NCBI GenBank assembly: GCA_036003885.1 | Contig: DASYSA010000092.1 | Coordinates: forward strand, 1 to 9,560 | DNA from: DASYSA01 sp036003885 | Lineage (GTDB): Bacteria; Acidobacteriota; Blastocatellia; UBA7656 | DNA: 9,560 bases | Direction: 5' to 3' | Shown: positions 1 through 5,825 of the stretch, in pieces | Position numbering within the stretch: the first letter of the stretch is position 1 | How the letters are laid out: every line of letters starts with the position of its first letter | Program-made: the position numbers and the translations under genes | The notes under the pieces: generated by a model | Told to the model about the DNA's origin: nothing | Database searches by the model: none | The model's input: the letters and a program-made list of their open reading frames with translations, nothing else

Positions 1-50
1 CTGCCGGTTAGAATCAATACTGAAAAAACGCGAACGATCTTCCTTAACAT
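1..50 (-). CDS. 5' end of an exported protein, truncated by the window edge
   Basis: An ATG at 50-48 on the minus strand is preceded by a perfect AGGAGG (minus strand, 58-63) with a 7-base spacer, which is why I call this short piece a real start. The 16 complete codons give MLRKIVRVFSVLILTG: a positively charged start followed by a hydrophobic run, as in the first half of a signal peptide or a first membrane helix. The rest lies outside the window, so function cannot be stated. It begins 71 bases after the stop of the 219-aa membrane protein in the same direction and could be cotranscribed with it. Confidence 0.6.
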   Translation of the reverse strand, partial: MLRKIVRVFSVLILTG

Positions 51-121
51 AAGGACGCCTCCTGTTTTCTCGCCTCGAATGGGTATCTCTTGATTTCAGA
101 CCTACTGACGCAAACAAGCAT

Positions 122-781
122 TCACAAATCGCCGGAATAACCGGAAGCACTCTTCGCCGCGACAGGGGCCCGAAACAACGCCTTTCGCGCGTCTACGCGG
201 GTGATAAACTCTGCGCGCCGCTTGTTCCACTCTCGGTGCAACTCCTCGGAATAACCCGCCTCGGCCCATGGCGCACGCGCTCGAAGCTCCTCGAGGAGTT
301 GCTCGGCCTCGCCGGGCCGCACGCCTGCCGGCGCAACAAACTGCTTGCCGTCGCGCGACCACACGCGCACGTAGCAACTCGACCGGATGCCGCCGCGCGT
401 CCTGATATCAATGTGGAGCCAGACGATGTCGGACCATGACACGAGTGAAAGTCCATAGGTGTCGCCCTGCGCGAGCCAGTTCTCGCCAAAATGGGTTATC
501 GTGGATGGCTCTTCCGCGGCAAATTCCCGGTTCACCTGAGCGGCCAGGTTGTGTGCGTCGCCGTAGCACGCCAGCTGCTTGTAGACAGGGTGCTTACGCG
601 GACTGGCGACACGCTTCAGCCACGCAACGAGGGCAATAACCCCGGCCACCAGGATGAGCACTGGAAACCATTGGCGGAACAGAACGGTCAGGCCGCCGCC
701 AATGATAGTCAGTGCCACGCCGATTATCAGCAGGTTGCGGTTGCCACGCCTAATGTGCGATTCAATGAATCCTCTTTTCAT
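122..781 (-). CDS. Hypothetical membrane protein with two transmembrane segments
   Basis: This gene encodes 219 residues. A short basic N-terminus (MKRGFIESHIRRGNRN) leads into two close hydrophobic segments, about residues 17-35 and 38-56, separated by a tight R-Q-W turn. They probably form a helical hairpin that leaves both ends in the cytoplasm. The remaining ~160 residues are soluble and contain a YGD motif near 73-75, a 'SWSDIVWLHID' strand-like segment and a basic, Arg-rich C-terminus. No catalytic motif is visible. From memory the layout (paired helices, YGD, then a 'DIVW' strand) resembles uncharacterised DUF6709-like membrane proteins, but I cannot verify that. The ATG at 781 is favoured by GAGGAGG at 788-794 with a 6-base spacer. 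It lies 169 bases downstream of the 113-aa gene and upstream of the partial exported-protein gene. Confidence 0.8.
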   Translation of the reverse strand: MKRGFIESHIRRGNRNLLIIGVALTIIGGGLTVLFRQWFPVLILVAGVIALVAWLKRVASPRKHPVYKQLACYGDAHNLAAQVNREFAAEEPSTITHFGENWLAQGDTYGLSLVSWSDIVWLHIDIRTRGGIRSSCYVRVWSRDGKQFVAPAGVRPGEAEQLLEELRARAPWAEAGYSEELHREWNKRRAEFITRVDARKALFRAPVAAKSASGYSGDL

Positions 782-950
782 GTCATGCCTCCTCGTCTCG
801 GGATCAATCGGGAAGAAGAAACTGGAACCAGCTCAACTCCCAGGCTCGGTTTTGGACCTGTCAGTTGCATACACGCGAGCAATTCAAGGAAACACTGTGG
901 TCCTCTGAGTGTCGCTTGCGTTCTACCAATGCGGAGGTCTTCTTGCTGAA

Positions 951-1292
951 TCATTCACGCGTTTCGCGCTTGCCCCGTTCCCTTAGTCCCGTCCACTTGG
1001 TAAGTCGCCCCAGCGTTCCGCTGCCGAGCACTTGAATGTTCGGCGCCGCCATCGGCGCAAAGCCAGTTGCGTTCTTGGCGCTTGCATACCGACCGAAAGG
1101 CATTAGGACGAAGGTACTCGGCCTTCCTCGCCACGTTCGCGCGAAAAGACTTGATGAACTGACAAGCCTCTCAGCAACGCTATCAGGTTTGCTCGATGGT
1201 GAAGTTGGCTCCTGCGCTTGAGACTGTTGGACCGTCAAACCAAGCCATAGAGTCATCGCGAGAATCGTTGAAATGATTCTGGTCGATCGCAT
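951..1292 (-). CDS. Small secreted protein, probable truncated N-terminus of a larger repeat/tail-fibre-like protein
   Basis: This gene encodes 113 residues from ATG at 1292. An in-frame GTG three codons upstream overlaps the AAAGGAG site (1301-1307), so the ATG, 8 bases from that site, is the better start. Residues 1-26 form a clear signal peptide: MRSTR, a hydrophobic core, then an AQA-like cleavage region. The mature part is Ser/Arg-rich with no Cys. Near the end comes 'VLGSGTLGRLTKWTG', followed by a low-complexity basic tail and a stop. In proteins I remember from Acidobacteriota, a similar G-SG-T-G-L-KWTG motif opens a long region of 'IGDS..GxVGIGT' repeats; no such continuation appears in any minus frame downstream to 782. 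It therefore reads as a remnant or a short paralog. The start is 39 bases after the stop of the 402-aa gene, so cotranscription is likely. Confidence 0.65.
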   Translation of the reverse strand: MRSTRIISTILAMTLWLGLTVQQSQAQEPTSPSSKPDSVAERLVSSSSLFARTWRGRPSTFVLMPFGRYASAKNATGFAPMAAPNIQVLGSGTLGRLTKWTGLRERGKRETRE

Positions 1293-1331
1293 GTTAAGCA
1301 CTCCTTTCGTCAGTTTCGAGGCAAAGAGAAT

Positions 1332-2540
1332 CTACGGCACTCGCGTGGAGCAGTCCGGCGCGATACCAATTGCGGAGGCATCGCGACGAAACTGGGCGCG
1401 CTCCTCGGGGCTGCCAACCGCGAGCGTTGCATCCAGCAGCGTCGCCAGCTGGTGCGCTGCGTTCTCACAGGTGTTAGCCGCTCGTTGGTTGGGACAGCTA
1501 TGTCCGCGCTGATTGCTGACGGTTATGTCGTACCCCAGCGCACGCACCGAGCCCAACGGGTCCGGCTGGCCGGCAAGCCAGGCGAGGGCGTAGAGGAGAC
1601 TTCCCGGAATCATGTCCCCGCCGGTGACCCTCACAGCGAGAGAGATATTGCCACTGTCACCGGGAGGGGGCTGCACGGAAGTGACGATCACGTCCTCAAG
1701 CTTGATCTCCATGTACTCCACTCTTGGCCTGCCCGCCTTCCTTGCGAGCACGATCTGCCTGTCGCCGACCGACGCATCGATCAGCAGGTCCGCCGGGCTG
1801 TCGGGTGCTGCGGCTCGCAAGACAGGAGACGTGCCTGTTGTCGCAGCTGCAGAGCAGTCAGGCGCAACTCCCAATGCCACAGCTCCTTGTCGAAAAAGCG
1901 CGCGTTCGTCCTGGCTGCCGAGGGGGAGCGTTGCGTCCAGCAACGTCGCGAGTCTACGCGCACGGTCGACGCACACCGGACTTGGCGGTCCATCGGTGCA
2001 AGGCCGATCGTGTTGCTTGCTGACCTCGATGTCGTAACCGAGCGCTCTCACCGCTCGCAATGGGTCGGCGTCACCGGCGAGCCATGCAAGGCCATAAAGG
2101 AGACTTCCCCGAACTGCGTCGGCGCCGCTGATAGTCGCGCGGAGATCAATCATCGGCGGCCCTTGGTCTCCGCCAGGCCTGCCGACGAGTACGCCGATGA
2201 TCGAAATGACTACTATGTTACAGATACAACCAGGTCTTCGATGTTTCTTTCTTTCAAGGGAGATGTTTTCGTCTCCGAAAGACGCATCGATCGAAAGGTC
2301 GTCTGATGTGTCTTCCACGGTGGCCTGCGAGACTGAAGATTTCGCCAGCATGGTCCGCGCAACGAACCCGCCGCTCGCCGGCAACCGGGTTGCGGACGAT
2401 TGGACCGCGTTGACTGCCCTGGCCGGCCCACTCGACTCGCGGTCAAATCCGCGTGTCACACGTGGTGTGCTGAGGACAGATAATACGAGGAGCATCATTG
2501 CTCCGCTGACGGCCATCAGGTTGTTCTTATGGAATTTCAT
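1332..2540 (-). CDS. Secreted protein with two tandem copies of an unrecognised Cys-containing domain
   Basis: Starting at ATG 2540 the product has 402 residues. The start is chosen because GGAAGGAG (2549-2556) sits 8 bases upstream and the protein then opens with a classical signal peptide (MKFHKNNLMAV, hydrophobic core MMLLVLSVL, about 31 residues). A low-complexity linker (about 32-80) leads to repeat A (about 81-230) and repeat B (about 251-399). Both share 'LxIDAS.GD..I.L.RK', 'GSLLY.LAWLAG..DPL..VRALGYDI.VS', '(R/H)(R/Q)LATLLDATL..GS..ER..FR' and 'APDCS'. Each copy has three aligned cysteines (181, 190, 229 in A; 349, 358, 398 in B), which would suit disulfides outside the cytoplasm; A has two extra cysteines (105, 107). 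I do not recognise the family and no enzyme motif is visible. The reading frame stays open upstream to 2798, with another good start at 2738. It diverges from the sigma factor gene. Confidence 0.8.
   Translation of the reverse strand: MKFHKNNLMAVSGAMMLLVLSVLSTPRVTRGFDRESSGPARAVNAVQSSATRLPASGGFVARTMLAKSSVSQATVEDTSDDLSIDASFGDENISLERKKHRRPGCICNIVVISIIGVLVGRPGGDQGPPMIDLRATISGADAVRGSLLYGLAWLAGDADPLRAVRALGYDIEVSKQHDRPCTDGPPSPVCVDRARRLATLLDATLPLGSQDERALFRQGAVALGVAPDCSAAATTGTSPVLRAAAPDSPADLLIDASVGDRQIVLARKAGRPRVEYMEIKLEDVIVTSVQPPPGDSGNISLAVRVTGGDMIPGSLLYALAWLAGQPDPLGSVRALGYDITVSNQRGHSCPNQRAANTCENAAHQLATLLDATLAVGSPEERAQFRRDASAIGIAPDCSTRVP
1344..1790. repeat. Repeat B of the duplicated secreted domain
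   Basis: This segment encodes the second domain copy, read on the minus strand, residues about 251-399. Key shared anchors with copy A are IDAS.GD, GSLLYALAWLAG, VRALGYDI, LATLLDATL and APDCS. Two thirds of the domain is nearly colinear; the N-terminal third differs in length and charge. Confidence 0.75.
1851..2300. repeat. Repeat A of the duplicated secreted domain
   Basis: This segment encodes the first domain copy, read on the minus strand, residues about 81-230 of the 402-aa protein. Its second half aligns closely with repeat B, with short stretches of identical DNA such as the 'ggagacttccc' in both. Its middle (after the RKKHRRPG segment) is hydrophobic and Cys-containing (CIC), where B instead has a charged stretch. 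Confidence 0.75.
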
Positions 2541-2548
2541 TCCCTCAT

Positions 2549-2556
2549 CTCCTTCC
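2549..2556 (-). promoter_or_regulatory. Ribosome binding site deciding the 2540 start
   Basis: GGAAGGAG on the minus strand lies 8 bases from the ATG at 2540. Together with the signal peptide that begins there, this favours the 402-aa form over longer in-frame forms. Confidence 0.7.
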
Positions 2557-2745
2557 GAGACTTCCGGCGCCTCTTTGCTATGTTGGTTGTGTATGGCGAA
2601 TATTGAAACAACTGCGCGCCCCGCGCGTTTCGAGTGCGCGAATGACGAACGAAAGTGCCGATTCGTATGACGAAGAGCTGCAGCTCCCGGCATAGCAGTT
2701 TGGGAGGTCCTCGTGAGAATCTGTTTCAACGAAGTCATCGTTGCT

Positions 2746-2751
2746 CTCCTT
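2746..2751 (-). promoter_or_regulatory. Second in-frame ribosome binding site (alternative start at 2738)
   Basis: AAGGAG on the minus strand lies 7 bases upstream of an ATG at 2738-2736, in the same frame as the 402-aa protein. Use of it would add 66 mostly polar, basic residues ahead of the signal peptide, which would be unusual for an exported protein. Confidence 0.35.
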
Positions 2752-2834
2752 TGCCCTCGTTCCTTTCTCGACGGGTTGATGCGAACCGTCTCACCCATAG
2801 AAGCGGGATTCGCGACGTGGAGTGCTAATGCCCC

Positions 2835-2846
2835 CTGAGTTCTCAG
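2835..2846. promoter_or_regulatory. Short inverted repeat, possible operator
   Basis: CTGAGTTCTCAG has 5-base arms around a 2-base centre and lies in the divergent intergenic region, about 35 bases upstream of the candidate -10 element. A palindrome this short can occur by chance; location is the only other support. Confidence 0.2.
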
Positions 2847-2876
2847 CGTTTTGTTTCGCTAGAGCACCCAGTAGAG

Positions 2877-2886
2877 ATGTGATAAT
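2877..2886 (+). promoter_or_regulatory. Candidate extended -10 promoter element for the sigma-factor gene
   Basis: The sequence ATGTGATAAT contains TG-n-GATAAT, an extended -10 element with one mismatch to TATAAT, 26 bases before the sigma factor ATG. No good -35 box is present at 16-18 bases upstream, which is tolerated for extended -10 promoters. It would suit transcription by the housekeeping sigma factor, but the evidence is one motif. Confidence 0.3.
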
Positions 2887-2912
2887 GTTGCCGCACTCGC
2901 GGGAAGGTTAGT

Positions 2913-3497
2913 ATGGGGGTACCTTCACAGAAGCAAATCACTCAGATGCTTGTGGACTGGGGGAACGGCGACGAGGCAGCTCTCGAGAAGCTTACGCCGC
3001 TGGTGTATGACCAACTCCACCGCCTGGCTCGTCGATACATGGTCAGAGAACGTCCCGGCCATACACTTCAGGCTTCTGCCCTTGTAAATGAAGCTTTCTT
3101 ACGACTTATCGACTGGAAGAACGTCCAGTGGCAAAACCGCGCGCACTTCTTTGGCGTCTCGGCCCAGATCATGCGCCGCATCCTTGTGGATTTCGCTCGA
3201 TCTCGCGACTACGCAAAGAGAGGCGGCGGAATCCGCAACGTCTCACTGGACGAGGCCGCTGTGATACCCACCCAGCAAGGCACTGATCTGGTGGCGCTTG
3301 ATGAGGCCTTGAATACGCTCGCTGAACTCGATGAAAGACAAAGTCGGGTGGTAGAGCTGCGGTTCTTTGCGGGTTTAAGCCTTGAAGAAACAGCAGAGGT
3401 GCTGAAAGTGTCCGTGGGCACGGTAAGACGCGATTGGAGCCTCGCCCGTGCCTGGCTACACAGGGAGCTAAGCAAGCCCACGGCGAGTACCAAATGA
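2913..3497 (+). CDS. ECF-type RNA polymerase sigma factor (Sigma70_ECF / TIGR02999-like)
   Basis: The 194-residue product would direct RNA polymerase to a specific set of promoters. Region 2 spans about residues 8-95, including 'VYDQLHRLARRYM', 'HTLQASALVNEAFLRL' and 'RAHFFGVSAQIMRRILVDFAR', all typical of the TIGR02999/Sigma70_ECF family. Region 4 spans about 130-190, with the helix-turn-helix in 'GLSLEETAEVLKVSVGTVRRDW'. Length is normal and there is no extra C-terminal domain. The position usually held by the acidic DAED motif of region 2.2 reads Q53-A54-S55-A56, so the core-binding acidic patch is missing and a phosphorylatable Ser sits in it. The start at 2913 has GAAGG 5 bases upstream. 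No anti-sigma factor gene is adjacent; instead a Ser/Thr kinase gene follows after 102 bases, as is common for this family. Assignment to the family is confident; the target promoters are unknown. Confidence 0.93.
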   Translation: MGVPSQKQITQMLVDWGNGDEAALEKLTPLVYDQLHRLARRYMVRERPGHTLQASALVNEAFLRLIDWKNVQWQNRAHFFGVSAQIMRRILVDFARSRDYAKRGGGIRNVSLDEAAVIPTQQGTDLVALDEALNTLAELDERQSRVVELRFFAGLSLEETAEVLKVSVGTVRRDWSLARAWLHRELSKPTASTK

Positions 3498-3599
3498 AAT
3501 CTGGCAGAACGAATGATGGCGGATTAGCACTTTCGACTCCGTTTCCCGCTTTAGTTCAGTGAAGAGTGCGTCCGGCAAGCCGCCGGTCGAATAAACGAG
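3498..3599 (+). other. Spacer between sigma factor and kinase genes
   Basis: This 102-base gap has no gene and no convincing terminator: one GC hairpin (CCGGC at 3572-3576, GCCGG at 3582-3586) lacks a T-tract. The bases before the kinase ATG (GAATAAACGAG) contain no good Shine-Dalgarno match, unlike most other starts in the window. Confidence 0.5.
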
Positions 3600-5825
3600 A
3601 TGACGCCAGAACGCTATCGGCAAATTGGAAGCATCTATGGCGCAGCTTTAGAGCTTGAGCCGTCTAAGCGTGGAGCTTTTCTCGAAGAAGCTTGCGCCGG
3701 CGACGATGCCTTGCGCGCGGAACTCGAGTCGCTTCTCGCCTCGAATCAAGATGCTGGGGATTTCATTTTGGCGTCCGCGCTCGAAACGGTCGCGGGGGAG
3801 CTGGCTAAGCACCAGGACCTTTACGCGGCGGGACAAAGATTCAGCCACTATGCGATCCAATCGCTTGTGGGCATCGGCGGAATGGCCGAAGTTTATCTGG
3901 CTGAGGACGAAAGCTTGCACCGCAAAGTCGCTCTCAAGTTACTACCCGCCGCTTTTGCCCAGGACGCCGATAGCGTGCGTCGCTTTGAACTGGAAGCGCG
4001 CTCCGTTTCCGCGCTGAATCATCCGAATATCGTCACGATTTACGAAATCGGAAGATTCAAGGATCGGCACTACATAGCAACAGAACTGATCGAAGGCTGC
4101 ACACTGCGCGACAGGATGGCCGCCGGAATGACGTTGAAGGAAGTTTTGGATGTTGCGATTCAAGTGGCCGGCGCATTAGCCGCCGCTCACGCGGCCGGCG
4201 TTGTGCACCGCGACATCAAGCCTGAAAACATAATGCTTCGGCCCGACGGCTACCTCAAGGTCCTGGATTTTGGGCTCGCCAAGTTTGTCGACAAGGAGCG
4301 CGACGCAGTCGAGGAACAAGCGTCCGGCGGCAAGTTCAGAACCGCCAAGGGTCTGGTGCTCGGCACGGTTGGTTACCTGGCGCCGGAACAAGCTCGCGGC
4401 GAGAGAGTCGACGCGCGCACGGACATTTTCGGCCTGGGAGTTGTCCTGTATGAAATGATTGCCGGCCGCGGCCCGTTTGCCACTCCAACGATGGCAGACA
4501 CGATCGCCGCGATCCTCGGAGGAGAACCAGTACCGCTGCGGCAGTTAGCCGGCGACATCCCCGCCGCTCTCGAGCGCATCGTCGAGAAAGCGCTAATGAA
4601 GTCTCGGGAAGACCGATACCAGTCTGCCAATGAGATTTTGGTTGAACTGAAGAACCTCAGTCTTGAGCTCGAAGTTGACAAACGACGACACATTCTCGAA
4701 TCAGGGGTCGACAACCCTGAAAACTACCAGGCTGCTGTGAACATGAATGATGACAGCGCTCCAACAACCTTGTCTGCCCCCTCGTCCGCGTCGAAGGCCT
4801 TCAGGCAGATGCTCGAGCCGGTCGGCGGAGCTGTGCCGTTGGACTCGGGATTCTATCTCGTCCGTCCGACAGACGACAGGTTTCGCGCCGCTATTATGCG
4901 ACAGGACAGCATCGTACTGGTCAAGGGCGCTCGACAGGTAGGCAAAACCTCGCTGCTGGCGCGCGGGCTCGAAGATGCGCGGAGGTCGGGTGCCAGGGTA
5001 GTGCTAACGGACCTGCAGAACACCAGCGCCAGCTCATTCGAGTCGGTTGAGAAGGTGTTGCTGACGTTTGCGGACTGCTTTGCCGACCAGCTCGACTTGA
5101 ATGTCTTCCCGTCGGAGGTGTGGAAGCCCAATCGAAGCCCGGTGACTAACTTCGAGCAATACCTTCGGCGCGAAGCGCTGCTCCACGTGGCGGCTCCGAT
5201 TGTCTGGGGCCTTGATGAGGTAGACCGGCTCTTCACGTGTACCTTCGGCAGTGAGATCTTCGGGTTGTTCCGCTCCTGGCATAACAAGCGGGCGCTCGAC
5301 CCCGCGGGCCCATGGCGCAGGCTTACGCTGGCGATAGCCTACGCAACGGAAGCACATCTTTTCATAACCGATCTCAACCAGTCGCCGTTCAATGTCGGTA
5401 CAAGACTGATGTTGGAAGACTTCACCCTCGAACAGGTGGAGGAGATCAACCGACTCTATGGCTCGCCCTTGCGAGAGGGCTCGGAAGTCGTTCGCTACTT
5501 CAGCCTTGTGAGCGGCCATCCTTATCTCATCAGGCGAGGGTTCTACGAGATGGTTGCGAACGGTTTTGATCTGCCTGCGCTTGAGGCGAAGGCCGACCAC
5601 GATGCGGGTCCCTTCGGTGATCACCTGCGGCGAATGCTGTTCTCGCTGTCACAAGATCGGGATTTGTTTGAGGTGGTGCGGGGCCTGTTGCAAGGCGAGC
5701 CATGCGCCAGCTCGGAGTCCTTTTATCGTCTGCGCAGCGCGGGTGTTGTTCTTGGTGATTCGGCGCGCGACGCGAGGCTTCGGTGCCGGTTGTATGCCAC
5801 CTACCTCGAAGGGCGAATGTTGTGA
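3600..5825 (+). CDS. Ser/Thr protein kinase fused to an AAA-like (AAA_35-type) ATPase
   Basis: The 741-residue product should phosphorylate Ser/Thr on partner proteins from ATP. Residues 1-75 form the acidobacterial-style N-terminal helical segment (MTPERYRQIG..., 'EEACAGDDALRAELESLLAS'), which fixes the start despite a poor ribosome site. The Hanks-type kinase domain spans about 82-350, and all key residues are present: glycine loop G91-I-G-G-M-A-E-V, K113, E132, H203-R204-D205, D223-F-G, A261-P-E, D275 and R339-Y. After a polar linker (350-405) comes an AAA-like domain to the C-terminus: Walker A GARQVGKT (443-450), Walker B 'IVWGLDE' (D539, E540), 'SPFNVGTRL.LEDFT' (595-609), 'SGHPYL' (638-643) and a winged-helix-like end ('LRSAGVV...RLRCRLYATYL'). 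There is no signal peptide or membrane helix, so it is probably cytoplasmic. Its last bases overlap the next gene, so translation is probably coupled. Likely substrates are the upstream sigma factor or the downstream ATPase (inference). Confidence 0.93.
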   Translation: MTPERYRQIGSIYGAALELEPSKRGAFLEEACAGDDALRAELESLLASNQDAGDFILASALETVAGELAKHQDLYAAGQRFSHYAIQSLVGIGGMAEVYLAEDESLHRKVALKLLPAAFAQDADSVRRFELEARSVSALNHPNIVTIYEIGRFKDRHYIATELIEGCTLRDRMAAGMTLKEVLDVAIQVAGALAAAHAAGVVHRDIKPENIMLRPDGYLKVLDFGLAKFVDKERDAVEEQASGGKFRTAKGLVLGTVGYLAPEQARGERVDARTDIFGLGVVLYEMIAGRGPFATPTMADTIAAILGGEPVPLRQLAGDIPAALERIVEKALMKSREDRYQSANEILVELKNLSLELEVDKRRHILESGVDNPENYQAAVNMNDDSAPTTLSAPSSASKAFRQMLEPVGGAVPLDSGFYLVRPTDDRFRAAIMRQDSIVLVKGARQVGKTSLLARGLEDARRSGARVVLTDLQNTSASSFESVEKVLLTFADCFADQLDLNVFPSEVWKPNRSPVTNFEQYLRREALLHVAAPIVWGLDEVDRLFTCTFGSEIFGLFRSWHNKRALDPAGPWRRLTLAIAYATEAHLFITDLNQSPFNVGTRLMLEDFTLEQVEEINRLYGSPLREGSEVVRYFSLVSGHPYLIRRGFYEMVANGFDLPALEAKADHDAGPFGDHLRRMLFSLSQDRDLFEVVRGLLQGEPCASSESFYRLRSAGVVLGDSARDARLRCRLYATYLEGRML
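5809..5813 (+). promoter_or_regulatory. Ribosome binding site inside the kinase gene for the downstream GTG start
   Basis: AAGGG lies 8 bases before GTG at 5822-5824. The ATG at 5837 has no comparable site, so the site argues for the GTG start and a 4-base GTGA overlap with the kinase stop codon. Confidence 0.5.

Larger units (their letters stand above)
2541..2912. other. Divergent intergenic region between secreted-protein and sigma-factor genes
   Basis: About 370 bases separate the two divergent starts if the secreted protein begins at 2540. The part from 2541 to 2798 stays open on the minus strand in frame with the secreted protein but lacks convincing protein features: it is Arg/Ser/His-rich without a domain. 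The part from 2799 to 2912 is non-coding on both strands as far as I can see and holds a short palindrome (2835-2846) and a candidate -10 element (2881-2886). It probably carries promoters in both directions. Confidence 0.6.

Noticed and set aside
102..377. 91-codon minus-strand open frame overlapping the end of the membrane protein gene
   Set aside because: It is Arg/Ala-rich, out of frame with a better-supported gene and without domain features.
1452..2306. 284-codon plus-strand open frame opposite the duplicated secreted protein
   Set aside because: It is antisense to a gene with signal peptide, ribosome site and internal repeats; its translation is Arg/Ser/His-rich without domain features.
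3572..3586. Hairpin CCGGC-AAGCC-GCCGG between sigma factor and kinase as a terminator
   Set aside because: The stem is only 5 pairs and no T-tract follows, so it is not a convincing terminator.
5783..5821. In-frame ATG at 5783 as start of the WD40 ATPase
   Set aside because: It would overlap the kinase by 43 bases in another frame, and the extra residues (MPVVCHLPRRANV) show no family features; GTG 5822 has a better site.
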